Assembly (NCBI GenBank): GCA_947095585.1
Contig: OX352762.1
Span: 8,907,969-8,971,968, forward strand
Direction of reading: 5' to 3'
DNA from: Nephrocerus scutellatus
Taxonomy: Eukaryota > Arthropoda > Insecta > Diptera > Pipunculidae
DNA: 64,000 bases
Shown in pieces: positions 33,601-43,587 of the stretch. Within the stretch, counting starts at the first letter, position 1; every line of letters starts with the position of its first letter. The notes beneath the pieces are model-generated. The model did not search any database. It was not told where the DNA came from and saw only the letters and a program-made list of their open reading frames with translations. Made by a program: the position numbers and the translations under genes.

Positions 33601-36600
33601 TTCAGCCATGTTGGTGGGTGGCGAAACTTAAATGTTGATGAAGACTGGGGAGAAGATTGTGGATATATAATCCAGTCTAGAGTTATGTAACTTCTTCATC
33701 ATAAACATTGATATCCCGTCGTAGGATATTCGGTAGTTAGTGTGGTGATCCTCGCCGTCTTAGCGAGTGTCTCAAATAGCGCCGTTTTGCAACCACTGTC
33801 CTCAAGAGATCTCATGGAATGAAAGATAGTTATGTTGATTATTGGATATAATATACAATATATATAAAATTCTAGCATTCAGGTACGATATCAAGGGACA
33901 GCAGAATCTCTCAGTGTAGTCCATGTCCAGTCTGGCGCCCTTCTTCGCCAGTACGTCTGCTTTCTCATTGCCATCAATGTCGCTGTGCCCCGGAACCCAA
34001 ACTAGGGTTATGTCTACGCTTTGGCCAAAGCCAGTTCGGCACTGCCTGACAACTTTAGAAATGTTGCTTGTCGCAATAATGGCTTTGATTGCAGATTGGC
34101 TGTCTAAATGCCTCCCTTATCGGTAGGATCTCCGCCTGGAAAATGCTAGCAGAGTCAGCTAGCTTGTAGGACCTTAAAAGATTAAAGTTTTCAGAGAAAA
34201 CTCCAGCACCGACTCCATTTCTCATCTTGGATTCATCGGTGAATAGAGTTACATCAAAAAGTCCCAAAAAGCATGCTGATATTTTGATATAGCCGTATCT
34301 TCAAAACTTAGTCTTATGTGATTGTCTCGTTCCATATTCCTTATTCACATACAACAACTTCTTATATAATATTACGAGGATGACGATAATTATTGTATGC
34401 ATATGGTTTGGCAATATATACAGACGGAATGAGAAATATAGCAAGTCTAGTGAGCAAGAATGTGTATATGATAAAGTACGCGTTCCATATTCTCGATTAT
34501 TCTAAGCGTTGGAAATTAAAATCTTAAAAAGGAGGTAGGCAAATACTGCAGAGCATTTGTTGACAAGCAAAACATCTCCATGTTCCCTTCAAAAAACAAT
34601 TGAATGAAATTCACACAAGACAACAAACCTTTGCCGCAGCTTCATCTTTAGTTCGCTTCATAGAGACCTTGAGACGTTCGATTTCTTCGGATAAATTAAG
34701 TTTAGCATATTCTGTCACCTCCTTATTAAGTCTGTAATATGAATGTATTTATTGATTTATGACCAGCAACTTCTACTTTCACTTATTACCGCTGAATATC
34801 ATGATCTATTTTGATGTAAGAATCAAATTTCTGCTGCATTTGAGCGATGGTTTTGCGATTTGCCTCTTTAAGACGTGACTTCTCATTGATAGCGTTTGTT
34901 AACTTTCGTTTAAGTGGTTGAACTTTTTCCACACCATTCTTCACTTGAACAGCATTCGATTCAATTTGCTTTGTCAAATCAGCCAAACGTTCCTTATATT
35001 GAGGTAAGGATTGTATACCTTCCTGTAGTTTGATTTGTTCTTCTTTAAATCTGTAATAAAAAAATGACAAGTAGAGAATTTCTACAAAAATCTTTAGGAG
35101 CTTTCTTCTATCATATACATACTGGATTTTTTTCTCTTGCAACTTATTCAGTGCTTCTGCTGCTTTCTCAAAATCACTCTGCATTTTCTCAACGTTAGTT
35201 CGCTCATTTTCCAATTCGGCAGAGACTGTGGTCTTCTCAAGTTGGAGATCATCGATGGAGACATCTGAGTCTGATCCCTGAGGAAGTTTGTTCTAGACGC
35301 AAAATGGAATAAATTTGCATTTTATCGAAGGAGTTATATATAAGCTACAACTTACTTTCAATTTTTCCACATCATTTTTAATGCGAGAAACCTCCTTTAT
35401 AGCCTCATCCAAGAGACTCATGTCTCCGAGCATTGTATTGGCCAAATCCAAATTCGACGTTGGCTCAGCCAGAAGCATTTGAAATGATTCTCCATCGTTG
35501 GCACACTCAGCGAGTTCATCTTCGATTTTCCTCAGTTCTGCTTTTCGCTTGGGAATTTCCTCTTCCAAACGAGCAACTTTCTCAATGACAGGCTGCAATT
35601 GCAGCAGACCTTCGTATTTTTTCTGTTCGGCTTTCAGGAGTTTCCCAATACGGATAATGTTTTCTGGAAGGCGATGGATTTCTTCAGAAAGTTCAGCTGC
35701 TACATCACTAACCTGTAAAGATAAGACGTTATTGATAGTAGTTGATAAAGAGCAAAATTCTTCGTCATACCTCATCACCAGACATTCCCTTGTGACATAA
35801 CGGACAGCATGGATCCTCTTCGATTTTATTCATATATCTGTAGAGTAAAAAATGTAGTGATTTTTACCACACAAAAGACGTACGTGCTACATCCCCTTAT
35901 GAACTTACTTCTTGTACATCGCTTCGGACGAACGTAACGCTCCATGTTCCAACTGATGTTTGGCGATAACATCCTTGGATTTGGTTAGTAAATCATCGTA
36001 CGCAGACGAATGACATTTCTCGTATATCTTATCTTTTGACTCTCCCAGTTCCTTCTCAGATCGAGCGATCTCGTCCTTGAGATTCTTACGCTTAATATTG
36101 CACGATTGCTCTTTAAGTCTCAGTGCAGTTAATTTTTCGTTGAACTCTTTTATTTGACGACGCAAATTTTCGTATATAACTTGAAGGGTTCGCTTGAAAT
36201 TCGCCTCGACATTTCGATCGAATAATTTTTTGAAATTATCGCTATGTTTACTCTTGACGCGACGTACCTCCTGTTCTTTTTTCTCGAGTTCCTTCTCCTT
36301 GAGCGAAATTTCCGCTGTAAGCTTTGAGATTGAATTCAAGAAAGTCAATTGTTCATCAATTTTGCGAAATTGATCTTGCAATCGGTTGATGTTCGCTTTG
36401 CCAGCGGCAATTGTTTGCTTCAAAGCGTCCTGGTTTAGTGAGGCGCTAGTTTCATTGTAACAATTTGTGATACGTTCAATTTCCGTTGTGACTTTTTTGA
36501 GACGAACTGCGGACAGTTCTGTGTCGCTTATTTTTCGCTCAATTGTTTGGGTTTCTTTTTCTTGTTGTTCTTTCTAAAAAAAGAGGACGAAAAAATTTGT

Positions 36601-39349
36601 TTTTTTTTTATTACCACAAAACCGAAAGATTGCCGTTGCCGAACAAACCTGTTTTCGCAACGATGTGATATTCTCCTCCAGTTTAGTCATCTCAACGCGC
36701 AGCAAATCTATTTGCGTTTGTCGATCCTGATCTTCACTATCGTGTTTCGCTGTAACGTCAGAAATTCTACATTGCTCTGAGCTAAGCGTTAGCTGGATGT
36801 CTTCCAGAACTTCAGGAACCATATGAGGGGAGTTCTCTATATCAACAGAAATTGATATATCTAAGTGTTCGCAGAGGGTTTTCATTTTTTCCGCTCGCTC
36901 TGAATTGCAATCCTGTTCTTTTTGGCGCTGTTGAATGACCGATGAACGCTTTTTGTCGAAATCAACGAGATATTTCTGCAGCTGGCGATCTTGAGCATTG
37001 AGATCGGAGAGTTTTTCCTCCAATTCGTGTCGCTCGATTTGTTTCTCCTTCATTTTCTGATCAAACGAACGAATCTCACTATCTAATTGATGAAGATTTC
37101 CCACGAATTGTTTCTTGATTTTCTTTTCAATGCTAAAAATCTGTTCACGGCAATTTTGCTGCCTAAAATTCGATTAAACATTTAAGAACAGATCGCTCAG
37201 TCGGCGTAACACATTGCTACTCACTTGGTTTCCAATTCGACTTTTAATGCCTGCTGCTTGCCAACTTCGTATTCAACTTTTCGTATCTCCAGCAGACGAT
37301 CGTCGATGGGTTTCATTTCAGCGTCAAATCGAGCGCACTGAGCTTGTACGTTATCACACTTTTCGTTAGCTTTTTGAAGGCACATAGTTTTATCCTCCAT
37401 TTCCTGCTTAAGGTGACTGAGGTATTTCAGGTTGGTTTCTGTGCAAATAGAGAATATAATCAATAAAAACCCTGTGGAATCTCTGCTTCCAGTACTGCCA
37501 GCTAAGAATTATAATAAACTAAACAAAGTTACAGGAGTTACAAAGTTAAGAAAATATAGCATCATAATCATCATATTTGACACTACAACCTGTGGCTGTT
37601 ATCACTGGCCACGCTGCCAAACTGGGAATTCCGTACAATACTTTGTGCCGAATACTTTGTGACAGGGATGTCAATGAGAGGGAAACACTCATCCATTATC
37701 TCTGCAACTGTCCAGTCCTGGCGGGCTTCCGACTCCATAAATTAAAAAAAAAACCTTCTTTGCCAACCTGGGAGCTGTCGGAGTGCCGGATCATCGATCT
37801 AGATCTAGTACCTGAACGCTACAGGCTGGCTATAATCAATTCAATGTACCTATAACGTTAAAAGGTCTCCCGATGTTTGTGGTTACAAAACGGCGCACTC
37901 CAGTGCTACTTGAGGTCCTCGGTAAGGCAGCGCGGACCACCACCCTACCTAAAGGTAATAACGCCAGAGTCAAAATCAACGGTTTCACAATCTTACAAAA
38001 CTTGGACTTTAAATATTTAGGCATTCATCTCGATCGCCGTCTCACTCTAAGTAAGCATATAAATAAGAAAACTGTCCAAATCCAACTAAAAATTAAATTA
38101 CTCTACTGATTACTAAACAGAAATTCCAAGCTAAGCCTAAAAAATAAAATGCTGATATATAAAAGTATCACCAATCCTATCTGATCTTACGGCATCCAAC
38201 TCCAACTTTGGGACACATCGTCAGCTAACATTATTACAAAATTAGAAAGAAGACAAACAGAGATACATACTACAAACATGCGCCCCGTGGTTCATTAGAA
38301 ATGAAAATATCCTTTATGACCTTAAAATTCCTAAAGCTCAAGATGAAATTCAAAGGAAAAACAGCCAAGTATATCAATAAACTGGAAATCCACCTCCATC
38401 CACCCTCTCGTCAGAAACCAATTAACCGCAAATTAGGCGTCAAAGGCTAAACTCTAGCCTTGCTACATTATGTCGTCCCAACTTGATTCTCTCTTAAAAT
38501 TGTAAATCAGATCTTTGTAAAAAGCTTGATACTTCAATACACTGGTAGAGAAGATTATTTGTTTAGTCCAAAAACAAACAAACAAAAATGTTCTCCTATT
38601 CTTTACCTTTCAATTTTAGATCATCCATCTGCTCCTTGCGCATTTTGATAATCTTTTCAATTGCTTTGTTGTATTCGGTTATACCGAATATGGCATCGAA
38701 TTTCTCTTTAAGTTTCTTTGCTTCATCCAATGGCCAACTGGAATCTTCCTGATGACAAAAGATGACGTTATTGATGATAGCCTTTGATACTCCTATAAGA
38801 GTGGTGTATTTAAATGTATGTACATCAAGAAACACAGCGCTTTGCTAACCCATAAACTGGCACATGGCGACATCAACATCGACACATCGTTTGCTTATGG
38901 AATCCACTTGGCCGCCTGTCATATAATTCATTGTTGCATCGAGTGTCTCGAAAGACATTTTTCCACGCTTGTGGCCGATCTTCATGGAACGGCAAACGGT
39001 GATTTTTTCATCGCGAATGTTTCGCACCATCAATTTAATTTGACCTAAGCTCTCCGAAAAATCAAATATCTTCGGATCATGGATAAAATTTTGACCACGA
39101 TTGCTGCCTGGCGGAGTTTCTCCTGTAAGCGCATATTTAAGGCATTCTATGATGGTTGTCTTGCCGCAACCATTCTCGCCTAATATCAGGGTTACTGGTG
39201 ACGAGAAGCTTATGCTCTGTGAATGGAATAGATCTCACGTCCTTTTAATTTCTAGACACAAAAACACTTGGAAGACTCACCTGGACATCGTCAGACTTTG
39301 TACCAAAGCTACGAATACCTTGAATTGTTAAATTTTCAATTGTGGACAT
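30614..39349 (-). CDS. Rad50: Rad50, DNA double-strand-break repair ATPase (12 exons, intact)
   Basis: SMC-like ATPase of the Mre11-Rad50-Nbs complex; it tethers and processes DNA ends in the nucleus. Exons, 5' to 3' on the minus strand: 39349-39281, 39216-38850, 38792-38607, 37438-37225, 37162-36649, 36573-35909, 35837-35771, 35712-35356, 35292-35123, 35050-34790, 34731-34629, 31552-30614. Junctions are GT..AG with matching phases, giving 1303 aa (human about 1312). Walker A GENGCGKT is at 36-43 and the Q-loop residue in [10 protein letters not shown] is Gln160. Two long coiled coils flank the zinc hook CPLC at 683-686. The signature SAGQ is at 1203-1206, Walker B LALDE with Asp1232 and Glu1233, and the switch His is in IITHDEDF (1270). 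Introns 3 and 11 hold LINE fragments without harm to the exons. Start: first ATG, followed by TIQGIRSFG. Confidence 0.97.
31645..33272 (+). pseudogene. R1/LOA/I-type LINE with RNase H (copy A4, in Rad50 intron 11)
   Basis: Antisense to Rad50. It starts within the RT catalytic region ([12 protein letters not shown], where YADD has become YADN) and runs through the [19 protein letters not shown] region (32000) and the RNase H segments ([30 protein letters not shown], 32550-32720). It then reaches the C-terminal region and ends 'ccttaacctaacctatg'. About a dozen stops or frameshifts. More diverged than copies A1-A3. Confidence 0.85.
33290..34270 (-). pseudogene. Jockey-like LINE pieces (RT motif A and RNase H), Rad50 intron 11
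   Basis: Two antisense pieces. At 33300-33500 is RT motif A, (M)[13 protein letters not shown], with the following helix. At 33890-34270 is an RNase H fragment: [29 protein letters not shown], and in another frame a [24 protein letters not shown] stretch. They may belong to one or two elements. Both are frameshifted and lie in the same orientation as Rad50. Confidence 0.7.
34271..34628. other. Rad50 intron 11 remainder
   Basis: Unrecognised AT-rich intron DNA. Confidence 0.4.
37577..38480 (+). pseudogene. LINE C-terminal fragments in Rad50 intron 3
   Basis: First piece (37577-37855): a Cys/His region [22 protein letters not shown] typical of the C-terminus of R1-type LINEs. Second piece (37873-38450): [18 protein letters not shown], then [19 protein letters not shown] and [14 protein letters not shown] stretches, typical of the RT thumb of Jockey elements. 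Different families may be joined here. Stops throughout. Confidence 0.7.
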
Positions 39350-40376
39350 ATCTGTCAATACCACAATAACACACAAAAAACGATGAGGCAGTGATCAACA
39401 CTTTAACGAATAAATAATTAAATGAGAAAATATACAAAACAAAATTTACAAACACGACATCTCGGATAAAGGATGGCGTTCTCTGTTTTTTCGGTTATTA
39501 ATTCAACTTTTGATTTTTGTTGTTGTCTTGTGGATTTGTTCGTTTGGATAGAATTTTGTACCGGCATTTTATTGTTTTGAACAGCTGCTACAATCCATAC
39601 AAGATATGTCAAAAGGTCGAAGATAATGCAGTTCAATTTAAATACCGGTAATTCACAATAAATATATTAAATATAATGATTTATTTATTTCTAACATAAC
39701 GAACAAAAATTTTTGTTTTGTCAAAACCAAAATCCATACAATCCTGTAAGTCTTAAGTTTTTCAATGTGAGAGCGCCTAAAGTTGTTTTAAAATGCAGCC
39801 GCAATTTCGTGCATAACGACTGCCTGTCATTTTTGTGCAGCACAAGCTGGGCAGCGGCTGAATTCTTGACCGCAACCAAGGTATAACTATGATTTAAAAT
39901 TATGGAAACGCAAATTAGAAATTAGTTTTATTAAACTCAAATAAGATTCACGAAACTAAAGCGGTTGAGTTAGGTTTAACTTATATTCTATTTTGATGTT
40001 GGTAGAAGCTACAACGATTCTGTCAAATATCTTTACTCTTGCTGTTCATGGAACACGCTACTAGTTAGCGCCACCATGTTATTAACTTTTCACACGACCC
40101 TAGAGGAAAATGACTGACCTACGCTATTACCTACCTTCGAAAGTAGGCATTATCCACACTAGTGTGTTTATATAGAAAACAACTCTGTTATTTACTGCAG
40201 TCTCAGCGAAAACACATTCCCACAGTAGTTTTGCATTGCGCCTGAGCAGTTTAGCAGTAAAATTGTTTAAAGCTTCAGCCACGAAGCAGCAGCCGAGTGC
40301 GGCAATCTAACGTCCACTTTCCTAGCTCGTTATGTAATATACTATAACGAAACCCCGTCCCTATAGCACCCCTTCC
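39350..40376. other. Region upstream of Rad50
   Basis: Expected to hold the Rad50 promoter. No TATA box or other clear core element seen. AT-rich, with a palindromic 'cacactagtgtg' near 40155. Confidence 0.35.
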
Positions 40377-41110
40377 TTGTACCCACACTCTTCGAAAGTA
40401 TTTTATACGAAGCTAAGCTTCCATTGTAAGTCTCTTGTCTCTCCGAGCAAACACGGCTTTCTCAAAGGTAGATCAACCACCACTAACCTCGTTGAATTCG
40501 TTATGATCTTAATAGGGTCATCAAAAACCTTAGTTTTATTAAACCCAAATAAGCTTAACGAAACTATTGTGGTTACGAATTTTAATTGCTCCAAAATACT
40601 ACCAAATTTTTCAAACCAATATCTTGTCCACAAGACTCTTGTCTCCTTCAACAAGACCTAGACAGTTTTTCGAACTGGTGCCTCAAAAATTGTTTAGAGC
40701 TCAATCTTTTCGTAACCTCGGCATATTGTCCGACTCTGAGCTAAATTTCCATTCTCATATTGATGAAATAATTCTTTAAGCCAACTAACTCATCACTTGG
40801 CTTTATCAAATGGTGGTCCAAAGAATGTTCCAACCCTTATCTGACTAGATCCCTCAACATCACTTTTTTCCATCCCCTCTTCGAGTACGCTAGTCAAGCG
40901 TGGTCAAGTCAAGCATCATCAAATTCATGTGTCTAGAATAGAGAGCATCCAACGTCGTTTTCTTCAATTTGCTCTTCGGTACGTACGTGTTTTCGATTAT
41001 AACCGCAGCACTCCCTGCCTTAAACTCGATCTCCTCCCCATTCCCCCGAATTTTAAGTGTTTGTTGGTCTTAGCTTTAAGTTAATGCTATTAGCTTGTAA
41101 TAAACCGAAT
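40377..41110 (+). pseudogene. Jockey-type LINE RT fragment
   Basis: SKHGFLKGRSTTTNLVEFV (RT finger/palm region) at 40440-40500, then after a deletion SFRNLGILSDSELNFHSHIDE and a LGFIKWWSKECSNPYLTRSL-type region to about 41040 in shifted frames. 'aataaaccgaataaa' at about 41098 may be its 3' end. Inactive. Confidence 0.75.
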
Positions 41111-41206
41111 AAATGGAGGCTCTTTGCTCCCTCACCAAAATTAAGGATATGGAGTTAGTTCAGTAAATTTCGTGCAGACTCCGAGATTGCGTTGGTTCCC
41201 AAGTGA

Positions 41207-41683
41207 ATTTTATTCACCATTGGTTCTGTTTACCACCACCATATAAAAAATCGTGTTGCCAAGGGGGTTAAAAGTAGTATTAGATGGAAGCCTTCAATTA
41301 AAAAAATTGAGGTCTATCGGATCCCCTCATTTTATAGGCGGTGTCTGGAGGGTGCAATTTTCTGTAAAGATGGCAAAGATTGGCTTAAATACGATTTGGA
41401 TTTAGGAGCGTGGTATCCCAAGAAGGTCCAACGTATGACTAGAGATGAGATAAAACCTGATATTTTTTTATACAAAAGGCAGGCAAACTGCAGTATAGCG
41501 GCAAACAACCCTCTTCCTATTTCAAAATATTTCGATGTACAAACTTTTCCGAAAAAAGTTGGTGAACGTCGGAAAATAGCGTTGGTCGTGGGTAGAGCTC
41601 TTAGTGGGTCACCCAAGAGGGGCGCTTTCCCCTGCAGTTTAGCCCTGAACAGAACTATAAATTTCAACATTCCTCTGCAGTGA
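41207..41683 (+). CDS. Unrecognised open frame of 158 codons without start
   Basis: Open from the codon after a TGA at 41204 to a TGA at 41681-41683. Its composition looks protein-like: RRCLEGAIFCKDGKDWLKYD, then LGAWYPKKVQ, ISKYFDVQTFPKKVGERRK and NRTINFNIPLQ. The only Met codon is internal (about 41432), so if it is real it is a 3' exon or a decayed gene. The last sense codon (CAG) precedes the stop. I do not recognise the family. It is not obviously a transposon protein, although LINE remnants lie just upstream. The duplicated copy at the window's right edge is cut off after 79 bp of this frame (63922-64000). Confidence 0.35.
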   Translation: MLFTIGSVYHHHIKNRVAKGVKSSIRWKPSIKKIEVYRIPSFYRRCLEGAIFCKDGKDWLKYDLDLGAWYPKKVQRMTRDEIKPDIFLYKRQANCSIAANNPLPISKYFDVQTFPKKVGERRKIALVVGRALSGSPKRGAFPCSLALNRTINFNIPLQ

Positions 41684-41714
41684 TGGGCTTTTTTACCATT
41701 TGTGTCAAACTCAA

Positions 41715-41728
41715 ATTTCCATAGCAAC
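41715..41728 (+). promoter_or_regulatory. Possible RFX X-box upstream of the coiled-coil gene
   Basis: 'ATTTCC-AT-AGCAAC' fits the relaxed X-box consensus RYYNYY-N(1-3)-RRNRAC, about 213 bp before the ATG at 41941. It overlaps a perfect 7-bp inverted repeat, ATTTCCA (41715-41721) with TGGAAAT (41731-41737). The consensus is loose, so a chance match is possible. Confidence 0.3.
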
Positions 41729-41940
41729 TTTGGAAATCGGAAGTAGAAAAATCAATCGAAGGTAAACAACCACGAAGAATACGTGAACAGGACTATGTAC
41801 TACAATGCAGTAAGGAATTCGCAGAATACCACTTACATGTGCCAATAGAGAAAGTGTTATTTGTTTCACAATCTGAACGGATACCATAGAAATTTCAAAA
41901 AGAAATGCAAAAATTCGGGTGATATTTTTAAATCTCTGTG

Positions 41941-43485
41941 ATGTTCGCACGACGGCGTCCTCCACTAGCGGCGGCGAAATCTTGCAGTGAAAGTCGTAAA
42001 GACGACCATCAGCGACACTTGGATTGGTTGGAGAACCTTACACTAAGTGACACATGCTGTGATATTTGCCACTGTGATTGCTACAATTCTCATAGGGAAT
42101 CCGACCAGTTAGGTGTTAGTGGTGATGCTGGTGCTGATGTTAGAAGGAATCCAAAGGAAAAGAAACAAAAACTTCAAATTTCGGATAATATTCTTCAAGC
42201 AGACAATAATAATAACAGTACGCGTAATTCCAAGAACATCTTGAGGAAGACAAACAAAGTGAAAAGCATCAAAGAGAAAAAGAATCCAACAGCAACTAAT
42301 TGTAGAGCTTCTCTGCCATCAGTTGGAATCAAACGTTCAAAAAGTGCCTGTAGCATTCAAAACCAAAGTGGTGATTGCTCACACAACCTTTCCTTCACTC
42401 GAGACTGTACAATTCTAAAGGAGCTATTGAGCTCATTCGATGATCTTCCAAAAGTGAGTGGAGCTTCTTTAAGTCCAGAACTTGCATCGAGCAAATCCAG
42501 GGTACAAGAACAAAAAGATAGCGTTGAATGTGGACTATCGCCTCCACCACCTTGGCCTAGCATAGCAGAATGCAGTGCTTCCACTGGTAATGTCTCCGTT
42601 GCATCACCACCCGTTGAACTCTGCGACTCAATGGCGAATCTTTGTCTTTCGCCAGCTGTTCGACAAGCATTTCAAAAAGTTCCGACGCATGACAAAAAAA
42701 TCATCAATCGAATGGCAAGAAGTCGCAGTGAAAAAATTGCAGCAAATGAAAACGCTTGGCTGGCACGCAAATACTGGGAGAACGAACGATACGAGCGTGA
42801 GCTGCTTAAATGTGAACAAATGGATGAGTACAAGAAAGCCGTTAAGGATAAGCAATTTCAAGATTACCTCACGACAAAGGCGCGTCTCAACGAAATTGCC
42901 CATCGCGATTTGAAAGAGTTGCAAAGTTTGCGGGATTCATTGCGCCAAAAGGATGAACGGACAAAACTACGACTTGATGCGATTCACGTTGATCGTGGTT
43001 TACAGCAATGCCAGCGGCGATGTGATGAACTGCGCAGGAGTGAAGCTGTTTCGCTGGTGCAAGAGGAGCGTCATCTGGATGAGGCACTGCGGAAGAGAGA
43101 TATTTGTCATCATCTTGAGGAGCGTCTGAAGCGGGCAGATGTTATACGGAACCATTTGTTGGACAGTTACTTGAAACGATTGCGTTATGGTAATTACATT
43201 GAACAATTGCTGCACGAGGAGAACTGGCGTGAGGCACAACAATTCGAGACAATGAAACGAGATGAACTAAAGGAACGCATAAGTCGCAAAAAGAGCCGGT
43301 CTGAGCGATTCGTACAGCGTAAACGGACACATAATGTTGAGATCAGACAAAAGGCAAAGATATCGGCAAGTCTTCGCGATCTTGTGCGAAGTTCCGTGAC
43401 TCCAGATGGTGCAGGTGGTGCAGCACCTCCATCCATGGGACGAATTATTTTCGAAAGGCCATTCTCTAATTTGTCGTTGCATTAA
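41941..43485 (+). CDS. Coiled-coil protein of unknown function (single exon, 514 aa)
   Basis: Intact single-exon frame beginning MFARRRPPLAAAKS; the ATG is the first in frame. Residues 1-35 are basic and polar. A Cys-rich patch (CCDICHCDC, about residues 37-46) is followed by a low-complexity Asn/Lys/Ser segment (to about 140) and a Ser/Pro-rich region. From about residue 235 to 490 it is a highly charged Glu/Arg/Lys/Leu helix with heptad character (ERYERELLKCEQMDEYKKAV, LRQKDERTKLRLD), predicted coiled coil. No signal peptide, membrane segment or catalytic motif. The C-terminal part resembles CCDC177-type or other cytoskeletal/ciliary coiled-coil proteins, but that is a weak impression. The poly(A) signal is 60 bp after the stop, and the gene converges on MED25 with about 100 bp between stops. 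Confidence 0.85.
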   Translation: MFARRRPPLAAAKSCSESRKDDHQRHLDWLENLTLSDTCCDICHCDCYNSHRESDQLGVSGDAGADVRRNPKEKKQKLQISDNILQADNNNNSTRNSKNILRKTNKVKSIKEKKNPTATNCRASLPSVGIKRSKSACSIQNQSGDCSHNLSFTRDCTILKELLSSFDDLPKVSGASLSPELASSKSRVQEQKDSVECGLSPPPPWPSIAECSASTGNVSVASPPVELCDSMANLCLSPAVRQAFQKVPTHDKKIINRMARSRSEKIAANENAWLARKYWENERYERELLKCEQMDEYKKAVKDKQFQDYLTTKARLNEIAHRDLKELQSLRDSLRQKDERTKLRLDAIHVDRGLQQCQRRCDELRRSEAVSLVQEERHLDEALRKRDICHHLEERLKRADVIRNHLLDSYLKRLRYGNYIEQLLHEENWREAQQFETMKRDELKERISRKKSRSERFVQRKRTHNVEIRQKAKISASLRDLVRSSVTPDGAGGAAPPSMGRIIFERPFSNLSLH

Positions 43486-43545
43486 AAATCGATTCAAAGT
43501 ACATTCTGCCATTTGGTTTTACTTAAGTTAATATGTATTTCTTAA

Positions 43546-43551
43546 AATAAA
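43546..43551 (+). terminator. Poly(A) signal of the coiled-coil gene
   Basis: AATAAA, 60 bp after the stop codon and 37 bp before the MED25 stop codon on the other strand. Confidence 0.6.
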
Positions 43552-43587
43552 TGTATCTTTTTACTTAGATTATGTTGGCCATCACGT

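Larger units (their letters stand above)
22554..41285 (+). repeat. First copy of long direct repeat (part seen twice in window)
   Basis: Repeats as 45269-64000 at a constant offset of 22,715 bp. All translated frames and every line compared are identical, and no indel is possible given the constant offset. The full unit is probably 22554-45268. At this copy's left limit the LINE A3 sequence runs through without interruption, so this end is ancestral. Confidence 0.97.

Noticed and set aside
41396..41683. Start of the 41.2-41.7 kb frame at 41396
   Set aside because: That codon is TTG, and the same frame is open for 189 bp further upstream; no ATG supports it as a start.
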